64,000 bases of DNA from Paenibacillus xylaniclasticus (GCF_004001065.1 NZ_BIML01000011.1:18047-82046); one strand, 5' to 3'; positions 1 to 9,094 are shown, counted from the first letter of the stretch. Translations and numbers: made by a program. The notes: a model not told the origin generated them from the sequence alone.

Positions 1-507
1 CCGCGGCCCCCAATCCCAACCGTAGCCGTACTGTGCCTTACGTCCGAACAATCGGGCCGGGATGCCGTTCCACAGCTGCAGCGAATCACCGAATTCCTTC
101 TCCTTCTGCTGCAGCACGCGAGTCGGCGACGATAAGCGCACAACGAGCTCATTAACTGGCTTCGCCCACGGCTTAATACTGAACCGATGGGCGATAAACA
201 TATTGTCCGTGCAGCCAACGATATGACCGTTCAATACGATCTCTGCATACGTATCGACGCCTTCCATCACAAGCTCCAGCTCATCGGCTTCAAGCTGGTC
301 TGTGCTCAGCTCGAAGGAGCGGGTGTACGTCCAGTCTTCATACTCTACCCATTCGATCTCCGATTCCAATAACGTCTGCCATTCATTCGGGATTACACCG
401 GTACGCTGCAAAGCTTGCTGGACGAAGCCAGGAACCTCGGCATTATACCGATCTTCCGTCCGCTCGTTATATAACTGCCAATTGCCGTTAAGCGAAAGCT
501 TGTACAT
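1..507 (-). CDS. Beta-mannosidase, GH2 family (N-terminal part, runs off the left edge)
   Basis: The protein starts at the ATG at 507 behind a GGGAGGAA ribosome binding site and is open to base 1, giving about 169 residues of the N-terminal jelly-roll (sugar-binding) domain of a glycoside hydrolase family 2 beta-mannosidase. The visible end reads RKAQYGYGWDWGPR, the hallmark of bacterial and eukaryotic beta-mannosidases, which hydrolyse terminal beta-D-mannose from mannan oligosaccharides. The early part (NGNWQLYNER, then VPGFVQQAL) also matches that family. The catalytic TIM barrel lies outside the window. No signal peptide is visible, so it is probably cytoplasmic and acts on imported oligosaccharides. 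A decayed LacI gene lies upstream on the same strand. The product call is firm; exact substrate is inferred. Confidence 0.9.
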   Translation of the reverse strand, partial: MYKLSLNGNWQLYNERTEDRYNAEVPGFVQQALQRTGVIPNEWQTLLESEIEWVEYEDWTYTRSFELSTDQLEADELELVMEGVDTYAEIVLNGHIVGCTDNMFIAHRFSIKPWAKPVNELVVRLSSPTRVLQQKEKEFGDSLQLWNGIPARLFGRKAQYGYGWDWGPR

Positions 508-817
508 CTTAACTCTTCCTCCCGCGAAATCTATCGATATAATTGCGAATGATAAGGCCAGACTAACGGACCGCGCCTGCAAGCTCATCGAGGCCTACCG
601 TTCATTATTTCATTCATATTTTGCGTTTTGTATAGTTGCTTTGCAACAAAATAAATAAACTTTGAGCATTTTTTTCTATGACCCTTCACTCATAACGGCT
701 CTAATATAGTTTTCTCGGCACATATTGTCGCTCAGCTATAAACAAACTTGCATATTCAATTCTCCTAATTCAAAGCATATTTGCAATTTATCGTTTTCTA
801 ATCACCGTCCAGCATAC
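508..817. other. Intergenic, AT-rich upstream region of the beta-mannosidase gene
   Basis: About 310 bases without a convincing gene. It is AT-rich in the middle (about 600-680) and must hold the promoter of the beta-mannosidase gene, but I do not see a clean -35/-10 pair or a cre site. Short open frames here on the plus strand are antisense to the enzyme gene and show no family resemblance. Confidence 0.4.
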
Positions 818-846
818 AAAAAAACGTCGGCTTATCACAGCCGACG
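818..846 (-). terminator. Rho-independent terminator after the decayed LacI gene
   Basis: Read on the minus strand, an 8-bp stem (CGTCGGCT pairing with AGCCGACG, loop of 6) at 825-846 is followed by seven Ts (818-824). It lies 30 bases past the stop of the LacI remnant and separates it from the beta-mannosidase gene. Confidence 0.85.
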
Positions 847-875
847 GTTCGCTCCATCATGATTCCATATTTCTA

Positions 876-1511
876 TCATTCTATTAGTTCAATGTCGTTT
901 GCACGCATAAGCACATCGCCTGTAATAAGCAGACGCTCAGCATTCGAGGATCGGTACACACCGCCACAGCAGCTTGTCGACCGCCCGCATGCCGAGCAGT
1001 TCCTTGTTCACATTCACCGTCGTCAAGTCAGGAGAAGTATTATCGAAGCCGGTAACGCCGCATTGCTCCGGAATCGACGTGCTCCAGTACAGACTTGTAA
1101 GCGATCCAGCGCTCATAGAAGCTGTGGGCATACCCGATATCGCCGACGAACTGAAACCTTCTGTATCCCCGACTGACAAGCTTCGTCAGCGTCACGATAT
1201 CCATACTCTTCTAGTTCAGCCTCATGCAAATGCCGGCGAACACCGGTCCCCAGTAGCTGGATTCCCGGTTCTGATACCGGATATTTGGGAACAGCACAAC
1301 GACCGTACCCTTTGACCGCTTCCGGATCGTTCAACTGCTCCGGTCTACCTGCTGCCTTCGTACGGAAATAGCCTAATTGTCCGGCTGCCTTCAGTATCCG
1401 CTCCTTCGTCGCCTCACTTACACCCGACTTACCCGCCAGCGCACGCGATACTGCGAATTTAGACAGTCCTGCGAAGTCCGCGATCTGCTGAATGGTCGCT
1501 TTTTCCCGCAT
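876..1511 (-). pseudogene. LacI-family transcriptional regulator, decayed
   Basis: The N-terminus (MREKATIQQIADFAGLSKF...) is a clear LacI-type helix-turn-helix with the hinge region. After about 65 residues the frame is lost; a second frame continues as TVVVLFPNIRYQN and ...WGPVFAGICMRL, then meets a stop. Pieces of the effector-binding domain recur in other frames: LVSRGYRRFQFVGDIGYAH, then VTGFDNTSPDLTTVNVNKE, then a final NAERLLITGDVL ending at 876. The remnant is about 640 bases against about 1,000 for an intact family member, so it has lost internal segments as well as frame. Its position upstream of the beta-mannosidase gene suggests it once controlled that locus. Several frameshifts plus deletions make true decay more likely than sequencing error. 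Confidence 0.85.
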
Positions 1512-1607
1512 CGTCACTCGTCCCGTTAGCAGTTTTGAAATCTATTAACATGGTAGCATAACCATTAGACTTGTACCAAATCATATTCCCGCCGTTATGC
1601 GAAGGCT

Positions 1608-2939
1608 TTAAGCCTCCACCTGCACCTTCCTGCCAGTACGCTCGTGGAACAACAGAGAGCACAGCAGGGCGACTGCACTTAGAATGATGCCGTACAGAAA
1701 CATCTCTCTAAAGCTGGTCAGCAGCTTCGTCGAATGATTCAAGAACGACCCCATAATAGTGACGCCGATAGCAGTTCCTATATTGCGGGAGAACATTTGC
1801 AGGGAGGCAGATATCCCTTTCTCCGTCGGTCCGACCAGCTGCTGGGAGCCGATGATCGCAACGGTTGACAGCAGACCGAAAGCCAGTCCGAATATCGTCG
1901 AGCCGGCGAACACGAACCAGAAGCCTGACGATTGTGACAACAGCAGAAACCAAGCGGCAGATAGAACGAGCAGCACATTGCCCGTTACGATCAGTTTCCA
2001 ATATCCGAATCGGCCAATCCAGCGGCCAGCCGGTACGCTGCAAGCCATCCAGCCGGCCGACATGCTAAGCATAGCGACCCCGCTTAGAAAAATCGAGTAG
2101 CCCTGCTTCTGCAGAAATAACGGTAAATAACTTGAAGCACCGTACAATGCACCGTAAGCGAGCAGCGAGTTACCGTTCATCCATGCCACCTGCTTATTGC
2201 TGAACAACGACAGCGGAACAATCGGCGAAGAATGCCGTTTCTCATACAAGAAGAACATTACCAGCAGCACGATGCCTCCGGCCAAGTAAAGCAAGCCTCC
2301 GTGCTCGACGATCGTCGGCAGCAGCATCAGACTGATTGCAGCCGTAAAAATGACCGCCCCAACATAGTCCACCTTAGCCCGCTTCGGCTCATACTGCTCC
2401 CGATATGGTATAAGCAGCAAGAGCGATAATATACAGATTGGAATGTTCACGTAGAAGACATACCGCCAGCTCCAAGCTTCCGTAAAGACGGAGCCGAGCA
2501 GCGGCGCGAGAATAGCCGATATGCCCCACATGGCCGTGAATAACGCTTGAATTTTGCCGCGCTTCTCAACGGAGAACAAATCTCCTGCAATAATAATTGG
2601 GAACGGGTTCATCACACCCGCTCCGATGCCTTGAACGGCGCGGTACAGAACGAGCTGCAGCATCGTATCGGCGCTTCCGCACAAGATTGAACCGAGCAAG
2701 AACAGTACAATGCCAGCAGCGAACACTTTCTTCCGGCCGAATAAATCGGACAACCTCCCTGCTACCGGAGCAAGCACAGTAGAAAAAATCATATAGCTGG
2801 CGAACGTCCAAGCATACAGCTCTGCTCCGCCCAGCTCCTTCGCAATGACCGGCATCGTCGTATTGACGATCGTGCTGTCCATGGAAGCGACAAGCATCGC
2901 CACAACGATACTGACCAGAACACTTAATCTGCCTCTCAT
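1608..2939 (-). CDS. MFS drug/proton exporter, DHA2 (EmrB/QacA) type
   Basis: A membrane transporter of the major facilitator superfamily with many hydrophobic helices over about 440 residues. The first helix carries MDSTIVNTTMPVIAKELG, typical of the 14-helix DHA2 branch (motif D1), and the loop after helix 2 has GRLSDLFGRKKVF (motif A). The family exports toxic compounds using the proton gradient; the substrate cannot be read from sequence. I place the start at the ATG at 2939, which has GGGGG about ten bases upstream; in-frame ATGs at 2960 and 2972 are possible, but the latter would put its ribosome site inside the hairpin that follows pepA. It ends close to the upstream end of the LacI remnant. 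Confidence 0.88.
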   Translation of the reverse strand: MRGRLSVLVSIVVAMLVASMDSTIVNTTMPVIAKELGGAELYAWTFASYMIFSTVLAPVAGRLSDLFGRKKVFAAGIVLFLLGSILCGSADTMLQLVLYRAVQGIGAGVMNPFPIIIAGDLFSVEKRGKIQALFTAMWGISAILAPLLGSVFTEAWSWRYVFYVNIPICILSLLLLIPYREQYEPKRAKVDYVGAVIFTAAISLMLLPTIVEHGGLLYLAGGIVLLVMFFLYEKRHSSPIVPLSLFSNKQVAWMNGNSLLAYGALYGASSYLPLFLQKQGYSIFLSGVAMLSMSAGWMACSVPAGRWIGRFGYWKLIVTGNVLLVLSAAWFLLLSQSSGFWFVFAGSTIFGLAFGLLSTVAIIGSQQLVGPTEKGISASLQMFSRNIGTAIGVTIMGSFLNHSTKLLTSFREMFLYGIILSAVALLCSLLFHERTGRKVQVEA

Positions 2940-2977
2940 CCCCCGGTTTCCCCCATTCATGATGTGCATCATGCAAA

Positions 2978-2997
2978 CAGGCCGCTTCCGCGGCCTG
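2978..2997 (-). terminator. Hairpin after pepA
   Basis: Perfect 8-bp stem CAGGCCGC / GCGGCCTG with a four-base loop, nine bases past the pepA stop, followed only by TTTGC on the minus strand. It is a weak terminator or an mRNA 3' stabiliser between pepA and the MFS gene. Confidence 0.55.
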
Positions 2998-3005
2998 CTG
3001 CCTGA

Positions 3006-4526
3006 TTAAGAGCGGCTAGATAGCAGCTCAGCCAGCGTCCGTACCATGACGCCCGTCGCCCCTTTGGACTCCCAGCCGCGCGATGACTTCAGCCAAGACG
3101 TTCCCGCAATATCGAGATGAACCCATGGGAGGTCTTCGGCGAATGCACCAATGAATAAACCGCCTGTAATCGTACCGGCGAATCGGCCGCCGCTGTTCTT
3201 CAAGTCGGCTGCATCGCTGTCCAGCTGTCTCCGATATTCCGGATACGAAGGGAACGGCCATATCCGTTCGCCTGCCGTGCGGCCTGCACGGATGATGTCC
3301 TGCAGCAGCAGCTCATCGTTCGTGACCGCTCCTGTTGCCACATTGCCGAGCGCGACCTCGACAGCGCCAGTCAATGTCGCGATATCAATCAGCCGAGTAG
3401 CGCCGCGGCGAATCGCCGTCGTCAGCGCATCAGCGAGAACAAGACGGCCCTCTGCATCCGTATTCACGACTTCAACTGTACGGCCGCTCATCGTCACAAT
3501 GACATCGCCTGGCTTCAATGCACGGTCGGACGGCATATTCTCAGCCGCAGCGATGACTGCAATGACATTGATCTTCGGCTTCAACTCCCCGATGATCCGC
3601 ATCGTTCCGAGCACCGCTGCAGCGCCGCCCATATCGCCGATCATTTCCTCCATGCCTTCGGCGCGCTTAAGCGAAATACCACCCGTATCGAATGTAATCC
3701 CTTTGCCGATAATGCCCCATACATCCTTACTGTCCGGCGCCCCTTCATAATGAAGCACAATCATCCGCGGCGGATGGGCGCTGCCTTTGCCTACTCCGAT
3801 TAGTCCGCCCATGCCCATATCGATAGCGGTAAACTCATCGATAATTTCGACGTCGAAGCTGTAACGATGTCCGATCTCCTCGGCATATTCCGCCAAGCCT
3901 TCCGGAATAAGCTCATTACCCGGCATATTCGTTAGATCGCGCGCGAACAGCGTGCCTTCCGCAAACAGCTCGCCGCGCTTAACGCCAGCAGACCAGCGCG
4001 CTTTGGCCGTTTCACCGCCTGCCTCCTGCGCCTCCGGAATGAATTGAACGTCTACCGGCTCCAGCTCCTTGCCATGCTCGCGCTTCCGTTTCGGGCGCTC
4101 ATACCAGCCGAGTATCAAGCCTTCTGTGAAAGATTGCGCTGCCCGCTCAGCGGAGCAATCCGCATTACCGCTAAGCACACTTGACGGAACCAGCACCTGT
4201 ACCCGCCGCGCCTTCAGCTTTCTTAACGCCTTGGCGCTAGCTGCCCCTGCTTCCCGCAGCTCGTCGGCTGTCACACCGCCATAGCCGACGAACAGCGCTT
4301 GCGCCCCGGCATGCAGCCCGAGCGTTGCGATCGTCACCTTCTGACCCTTCTCTCCTTTAAACAGCCCTTTCGCACTTAATCTTCTTAACTCGTCGTCTAC
4401 CTGTGGATGAATCCACGGGGCTCCCCCCTGCGCTTGAAGCTCCTCGCCCGTAATGAGCTTCACTGTCGCATCAAAGGCTGACAGCTCGCCGCTGGCAGCC
4501 GCTCCATATGTAAACTGAAATTTCAT
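3006..4526 (-). CDS. pepA: Leucyl (cytosol) aminopeptidase, M17 family
   Basis: A 506-residue cytoplasmic metallopeptidase that removes N-terminal amino acids from peptides. The C-terminal catalytic domain shows the two-metal site motifs: GKGITFDTGGISLK (metal-binding Lys and Asp) and NTDAEGRLVLADAL, the family signature. The length is normal for PepA. The start at 4526 (MKFQFTYGAA) is preferred over an upstream in-frame codon at 4562 because an AAAGGAT ribosome site precedes it and the upstream extension is low in similarity to the family. It is transcribed on the same strand as the histidine kinase gene behind it, but a terminator separates them. Confidence 0.95.
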   Translation of the reverse strand: MKFQFTYGAAASGELSAFDATVKLITGEELQAQGGAPWIHPQVDDELRRLSAKGLFKGEKGQKVTIATLGLHAGAQALFVGYGGVTADELREAGAASAKALRKLKARRVQVLVPSSVLSGNADCSAERAAQSFTEGLILGWYERPKRKREHGKELEPVDVQFIPEAQEAGGETAKARWSAGVKRGELFAEGTLFARDLTNMPGNELIPEGLAEYAEEIGHRYSFDVEIIDEFTAIDMGMGGLIGVGKGSAHPPRMIVLHYEGAPDSKDVWGIIGKGITFDTGGISLKRAEGMEEMIGDMGGAAAVLGTMRIIGELKPKINVIAVIAAAENMPSDRALKPGDVIVTMSGRTVEVVNTDAEGRLVLADALTTAIRRGATRLIDIATLTGAVEVALGNVATGAVTNDELLLQDIIRAGRTAGERIWPFPSYPEYRRQLDSDAADLKNSGGRFAGTITGGLFIGAFAEDLPWVHLDIAGTSWLKSSRGWESKGATGVMVRTLAELLSSRS

Positions 4527-4560
4527 CGTCTCATCATCCTTTCTTTCTCCTGTTCCGAAC

Positions 4561-4595
4561 AAAAAAGAACCGGGGTATGCCGAATGCCTACCCCG
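4561..4595 (-). terminator. Rho-independent terminator of the histidine kinase gene
   Basis: Minus-strand stem CGGGGTA / TACCCCG (4571-4595) followed by a T-rich run at 4561-4566, just past the kinase stop at 4607. Confidence 0.85.
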
Positions 4596-4606
4596 ATTCT
4601 AAAGCT

Positions 4607-5980
4607 TTAGCCGATTAATGGCAAATGGATCTTAAACACTGTTCCTTCACCCGGAACGCTGTCCACTGCAATAGAGCCGCCATGATTACGAATAATTCGG
4701 TAGCTGACGGACAGCCCCAGTCCTGTACCGGCCTCCTTGGTCGTGAAGAAAGGGTCGAACAGCCGACTGAGCGTCGATCGGTCCATCCCCTTGCCATTAT
4801 CCCGAATTGTAATTTCTGCATTGTTATCGATCCGCCGAACAATGATATCGATTCGGCCATTGCGCTCGCTGCTTATATCCGCGATAGCATCCAACGAGTT
4901 CTTCATAATATTAAGCATCACCTGCTTAACCTGCTTCACATCGATGGACACGAGCATCGATTCCTCATAAGACTCCAATTGAATGAGAGACCCACGCATT
5001 AGCGCTTCGCTCTCAGTCAGCAGAATAACCTCTTTAAGCAGAGAGGTGATCGATATCTGCTGCTTCATGGGCGCCGTCGGCTTCGAAGAGTTCAAAAACT
5101 CATAAATAATATCGTTCGCCCGGTCAATCTCTGCAACGATAATTCTTGCATATTCATCCTTACCAAGCTGCACAAGATGAGGACGCAACAGCTGAATGAA
5201 CCCACGAATCGATGTCAGTGGATTACGGATCTCGTGCGCAATAGCTGCCGCGATCTTGCCCAGCATAGCCAGCTTATCATTCTGGTAAGCGGTCTGCTCG
5301 ATCGCTTTGAAATCCGAAACATCCTTCACACTGACGAGAAAATGACCCTCCAGCTTATCACCATACGTTACGGTCGTCAGAAAATGTCTGCCATTCGTGT
5401 CCTCGAATTCAAAATAAATGCTGCGTCTTGCAATCGTCCCCTTGTATACGCGAAGGACCATTTTGCGTGTGCTTCGCTTCAGCTTCGGATGCCGCAGCAG
5501 CTCAATAAGAGAGCAGCCGACCAATGAGGAGCGCTGAACATCCATCATTCTCGCCAGCATAATGTTCACGAATGTTAATATTCCGTTCTCGTCGAATAAA
5601 GCAATTCCCGAGTCCAAATGCTGAAGGATTTTCTCGAAATGCTCCTTCACCCGTTTGGACGAATTGCGGGAATGATACAGCATTTCCCTCATTTCTGTCA
5701 TTTGTTTGTCTGTCGCTTTCTCGAGCTCGCTTCGGAACCGGTATGCGACCATTAGCTCGGTTAGGAAGTTATAGGCCCGGCTGTGCAATCCCCGCAAGTC
5801 TTCGTTCTCTACATTCAAGGCAAGCGTCTGCGTGCATTCGGCGTGAAGACCGACAATCTCTTCTGGATGCACATCTCCGAGCATCTTACCAAGCATGGTG
5901 GCCTGATACAAAGAAGCCTCGCTCTCGCTGCGAATGTATTCAGCAAGCGCAGACAAATAGCGCCTACGAATTTCTTGCAT
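4607..5980 (-). CDS. PAS-domain sensor histidine kinase (sporulation-kinase-like)
   Basis: A 457-residue soluble histidine kinase without obvious membrane helices. The order is an N-terminal helical region (about 1-110), a PAS domain (about 115-220, LDSGIALFDENGILTFVN), a HisKA dimerisation domain with the phosphoacceptor His in IAHEIRNPLTSIRGF, and a HATPase_c domain with N box (NIMKNSLDAI), DNGKGM and GTGLGLSVSY. This architecture is shared with the KinA/KinB/KinE-type kinases that feed the sporulation phosphorelay. It follows the RsbT-like gene by three bases, so the two are co-transcribed. There is no partner response regulator nearby, which fits an orphan phosphorelay kinase; that role is inferred. 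Confidence 0.88.
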   Translation of the reverse strand: MQEIRRRYLSALAEYIRSESEASLYQATMLGKMLGDVHPEEIVGLHAECTQTLALNVENEDLRGLHSRAYNFLTELMVAYRFRSELEKATDKQMTEMREMLYHSRNSSKRVKEHFEKILQHLDSGIALFDENGILTFVNIMLARMMDVQRSSLVGCSLIELLRHPKLKRSTRKMVLRVYKGTIARRSIYFEFEDTNGRHFLTTVTYGDKLEGHFLVSVKDVSDFKAIEQTAYQNDKLAMLGKIAAAIAHEIRNPLTSIRGFIQLLRPHLVQLGKDEYARIIVAEIDRANDIIYEFLNSSKPTAPMKQQISITSLLKEVILLTESEALMRGSLIQLESYEESMLVSIDVKQVKQVMLNIMKNSLDAIADISSERNGRIDIIVRRIDNNAEITIRDNGKGMDRSTLSRLFDPFFTTKEAGTGLGLSVSYRIIRNHGGSIAVDSVPGEGTVFKIHLPLIG

Positions 5981-5983
5981 AAC

Positions 5984-6388
5984 TTATTCCTCCCCAGCAG
6001 CAAGAACAGACAGAACGGGTAGTCTATCATAGGATCGGGAAGGCGACAGCCACTTGCGATACGAAATGGTCGTACCTCTAATCATATCTTGGCAGATGTC
6101 AATGTCATCTACCAAGCTTAGCATCCAATCCGAATCCAGATGACTACTCCCTGACGAATGATCGTACAGTCGAACTTCTATTCCCATCTCGTTATTATTT
6201 CGGTGAATGGTCTTGATGATCATATGGCCTTGCGACTTCGATTCTAATAACTGGGCGGCCATTTCCGAAATCGTGAACGCAATCCGCGTCTGTTCTACTG
6301 CTGAGAACCCTACGCTTCTTGCAAGCTCCCGTCCTCTTTGTCTCGCGTGTATGGCATCCGTCGGCTTGTTCATGAGGAACATGTCCAT
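5984..6388 (-). CDS. RsbT-like anti-sigma/switch kinase, HATPase (GHKL) fold
   Basis: A 134-residue protein resembling the small serine kinases RsbT/RsbW/SpoIIAB: DAIHARQRGRELARSVGFSA and the following QTRIAFTISEMAAQLL match the RsbT pattern of an N-box-containing helix, where the usual SE-x-A-x-N region reads SEMAAQL. The Asn/Arg seen in typical RsbT (SELARN) is replaced, so kinase activity is uncertain. The start at 6388 (MDMFLMNKP) has a GGAGG ten bases upstream; the longer open frame beyond it lacks family similarity. It lies directly upstream of the PAS kinase gene, suggesting a joint role in stress or sporulation signalling. Its antagonist or partner is not in the window. Confidence 0.72.
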   Translation of the reverse strand: MDMFLMNKPTDAIHARQRGRELARSVGFSAVEQTRIAFTISEMAAQLLESKSQGHMIIKTIHRNNNEMGIEVRLYDHSSGSSHLDSDWMLSLVDDIDICQDMIRGTTISYRKWLSPSRSYDRLPVLSVLAAGEE

Positions 6389-6575
6389 CCCTGCACCGCC
6401 TCCGATCTTCCCCGCCATCCTGCGCCAAGGCAGACGTAAGGGACAGCTCCAGTAACTCGTAATCAATATGATAGATGATACTGTAACCGTTGTCAATCGG
6501 AGATCCTGTCGAAAAATAGTGGAAAATATCACATCTACACCCAATAACCGAAAACGTTTTATGAACAGCAACAAC

Positions 6576-6593
6576 AGGCGGCTATCGCCGCCT
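6576..6593 (-). terminator. Hairpin after rsgI
   Basis: Perfect 7-bp stem AGGCGGC / GCCGCCT with loop TATC, 35 bases past the rsgI stop. The downstream minus-strand bases are only GT-rich, so it is a weak terminator at best. Confidence 0.5.
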
Positions 6594-6627
6594 TGCACGA
6601 TAGTCCGCCTATTGATTAACAACGGTG

Positions 6628-8172
6628 TTAGTCTTTCTCTTTCTCTTTGCCTCTGTTGTGCTCTTTGCTGTCGACGGTATTGCCTTCCTTCCGCTTATTG
6701 TCGAGATCATCGTCCTTTGCACCCGGTCTGTCATTTCCTTTAACGTTATCGCGGTCGCCGCTCTTGCTGCTGTTAGAATTGCCATGCTTACCATCGCTCG
6801 ATTGGGCAGGACCGGATTTGCTTGGGCCAGGACCGGATTTGCCAGGACCAGATTTACTGCTATTAGCTCTATCGTTATCGTTGTTATTGCCAGTGCTGCT
6901 GTCTTTCGTATTGCTATCGTTTGGTTTACCGCTGTTGTCGTTCATCCGGCTGCCTGCGCTGTCTCCATGTCTTTGATTGCCTATGCTTCCGTCCCGGCCG
7001 TTCCCATTCGTGCCGTTACGGTCTATTTCGCTGCGACCAGATAGAACAGGCTGTGCGTTGTCGTCCTTACGCTCATCGCGAGCCTTATTGCTCAAGCTGT
7101 CCTTCAAACGGTCTTGCTTCTTCGGATTCTGTGGAGCCATATTAGTAGAACTGCCGTCATTGTTCGGCTTCTGCACTTTAGCCGCACCGCTCGGCTTTTT
7201 GCCGTCTTTTTGATTATTGTTCGCTGCTTTGCCATTCTTCTCAAGCTCGAGCAGCTTCTTCAGATGCTCCTTCACCTGCTTATTCCGCTTATCTGCATTT
7301 TTCTTATTGTTGTTATCGTCTGCTTGGGCATTAATATTCGGCACATCTGCCTTCGGCTTAACCGGGTCGACAGGTGCAGCAGCTTCCCCGCTCTTCTCAG
7401 ACTTAGACGACTTCGCGGGCACTACCGATTTCAAACCGCCGACGGGCTCCGTCCATTCATGGATCGTCTGGGTCTTCAGCGTGTCCAGCTGCACCTCAGG
7501 ATTTTTACTCTTCGCGAGCAAATAAACCGCCATCTTCCCTGTCGACACGCCTTGCCGCGCAGCCTCTTCCCGCACCTCCTGCGGCGCAGACAGCATCGTC
7601 ACATGCTCTTCATCCGCCACCTGCTTCGTGACAGCTCCGCGAATGTCTTCTTCTAGCTCTGCTTCGAATTGATCCGGGTCCTTCGTCCCGCCCTCTAGGA
7701 CGACGCTCGCAATAAGAATGTCTTGCTCCTCCCCGGAAGAATACGCCGTAATCGCAGACGCTCTGGCAACGATCTCGACCGCTACATCCGCTGCCTTCTC
7801 TCCTTTATAATCAAGCCCGCTTACAATCTGCTCGCCTTCGGCGTTCAACCCGCGCAGCTCCTTCACTTGCTCCTTGGCACCGATCCCCATCTCCACGCTA
7901 GGATTCACGTCCAACGTAACATAGGCAACAATCGGGTCTGCTTTCGTATTCGGCACAAGCACGAGAGGGAAAATAATCAGCATCACAAGTGCGGCTGACA
8001 CTATCGTCCAAGCTGTACGCCGACTTGCACGCCGTCTCGGCAATAATGGAATCTCGTCGCCGATATCAGCATTAGGCTGACCTGTGCGCGGCACTTTACG
8101 GAATTCTCCGCTAGGTGTAAGCACGATATAATGCCTTGCATTAACCTCCATCACAATTCCTTTGCCGCTCAC
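6628..8172 (-). CDS. rsgI: RsgI-type membrane anti-sigma factor for SigI
   Basis: A 514-residue single-pass membrane protein. Residues 1-50 form the RsgI N-terminal cytoplasmic domain (GIVMEVNARHYIVLTPSGEF) that holds SigI; a helix at about 55-75 (TIVSAALVMLIIFPLVLV) crosses the membrane; then comes the conserved extracellular domain (AYVTLDVNPSVEMGIG...). The last ~230 residues are hydrophilic, low-complexity and rich in Lys/Asp/Ser/Asn with KSGPGKSG-type repeats, a typical disordered cell-wall-spanning tail instead of the carbohydrate-binding modules seen in clostridial RsgI. The start overlaps the sigI stop by ATGA, so the two are translationally coupled. Because sigI has a premature stop, this anti-sigma may have lost its full-length partner. 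Confidence 0.9.
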   Translation of the reverse strand: MSGKGIVMEVNARHYIVLTPSGEFRKVPRTGQPNADIGDEIPLLPRRRASRRTAWTIVSAALVMLIIFPLVLVPNTKADPIVAYVTLDVNPSVEMGIGAKEQVKELRGLNAEGEQIVSGLDYKGEKAADVAVEIVARASAITAYSSGEEQDILIASVVLEGGTKDPDQFEAELEEDIRGAVTKQVADEEHVTMLSAPQEVREEAARQGVSTGKMAVYLLAKSKNPEVQLDTLKTQTIHEWTEPVGGLKSVVPAKSSKSEKSGEAAAPVDPVKPKADVPNINAQADDNNNKKNADKRNKQVKEHLKKLLELEKNGKAANNNQKDGKKPSGAAKVQKPNNDGSSTNMAPQNPKKQDRLKDSLSNKARDERKDDNAQPVLSGRSEIDRNGTNGNGRDGSIGNQRHGDSAGSRMNDNSGKPNDSNTKDSSTGNNNDNDRANSSKSGPGKSGPGPSKSGPAQSSDGKHGNSNSSKSGDRDNVKGNDRPGAKDDDLDNKRKEGNTVDSKEHNRGKEKEKD

Positions 8173-8981
8173 AGTTTCACCTCCCTCGCTGCATTCGAAT
8201 AATAAGCCTTATCCGGCGACTGCGATATGTATGCTAGTATGTATGGATAATCGCCTCTATACAATAATGCAAGTGCAATAATATACTTGCGATTTCGTTC
8301 GATCGTCTTGCGCGATACACCCGCCTCTTCCGCTAATTCCGTAACGGGCAGCCTCCCTTTGTCGACAATTGAATCATAGAATCTTGCCTGCTCTGCAGCT
8401 ATTCGTCCGATCTGAAACAGCATCCGGCGCGTATCCGAATGCTTAGGCGCTTGATCTGCCAAATCCGAGAATGAGATGCCAAGCTCCCTTAATCTTGCCG
8501 AGAACTCCATAATTTCATGCTTTCGGTCTTCCTTCTCCCGTTCGCGTTCATGCTGTTTCAGCGCTTGACTCGTCTCGATCGGGTTCGTAATCGTCTCATC
8601 CTCTTCCTCCCGATCGAACGAGCTGTACGGAACGGACTGGCTGTGCCGCTGCTCCTACCGGACATAATCAATGAGCCGTCGGCGAATGACCGTTTCGGCA
8701 AAGCCGAGAAACGATCTCCCAGCATCTGACGAGAAGCTGTCGATCGCCTCATTAAAAGCAAGCAGAGCAATACTGTATTCGTCATCCTGCTCCGGATTAA
8801 TATATCTTTTGCAAAAACCGCTTGTCACTTTGAGGAGATACGGCTCATAACGGGCAATGAACTCGCTCCTTGCTTGCTCGTCACCTGCTCTGATCCGTAA
8901 TACGGTCTGCTCCGGCGTATGATTCGGATGACTCGTGCTGCTAAACTTGCTTAAGAATCGTTTAAATAGTACGAGAAGCAA
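8169..8981 (-). pseudogene. sigI: Sigma factor SigI, interrupted by an in-frame amber codon
   Basis: The open frame reads as a complete SigI except for one TAG at 8655-8657. Before it: region-2-like sequence (YEPYLLKVTSGFCKRYI, DDEYSIALLAFNEAID, ...RRRLIDYVR). After it, in the same frame: EQRHSQSVPYSS, a charged linker, then MEFSARLRELGISFSD and the C-terminal helix-turn-helix (LPVTELAEEAGVSRKTIERN RKYIIALALL). SigI proteins have Lys at the amber position (IDYIRKE), so a single AAG to TAG change explains it. The C-terminal half has its own ATG at 8510, so two separate polypeptides are possible. The start could be the TTG at 8981 (behind GAGGTGA) or the GTG at 9014. It overlaps rsgI by four bases. 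Confidence 0.85.
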
Positions 8982-9050
8982 CCGTGTCACCTCATTTATA
9001 TCATTCGTTCCCACATACTCAATTAAGGGGGCTTCTAGCCCTCCTGCAAT

Positions 9051-9074
9051 AAAAAAGCCTCCGCTATCGGAGGC
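9051..9074 (-). terminator. Rho-independent terminator of the zinc-ribbon gene
   Basis: Minus-strand stem GCCTCCG / CGGAGGC, loop of 4, followed by six Ts at 9051-9056. It lies between the zinc-ribbon gene and sigI. Confidence 0.88.
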
Positions 9075-9094
9075 TCACTCATCAGCATTCATCC

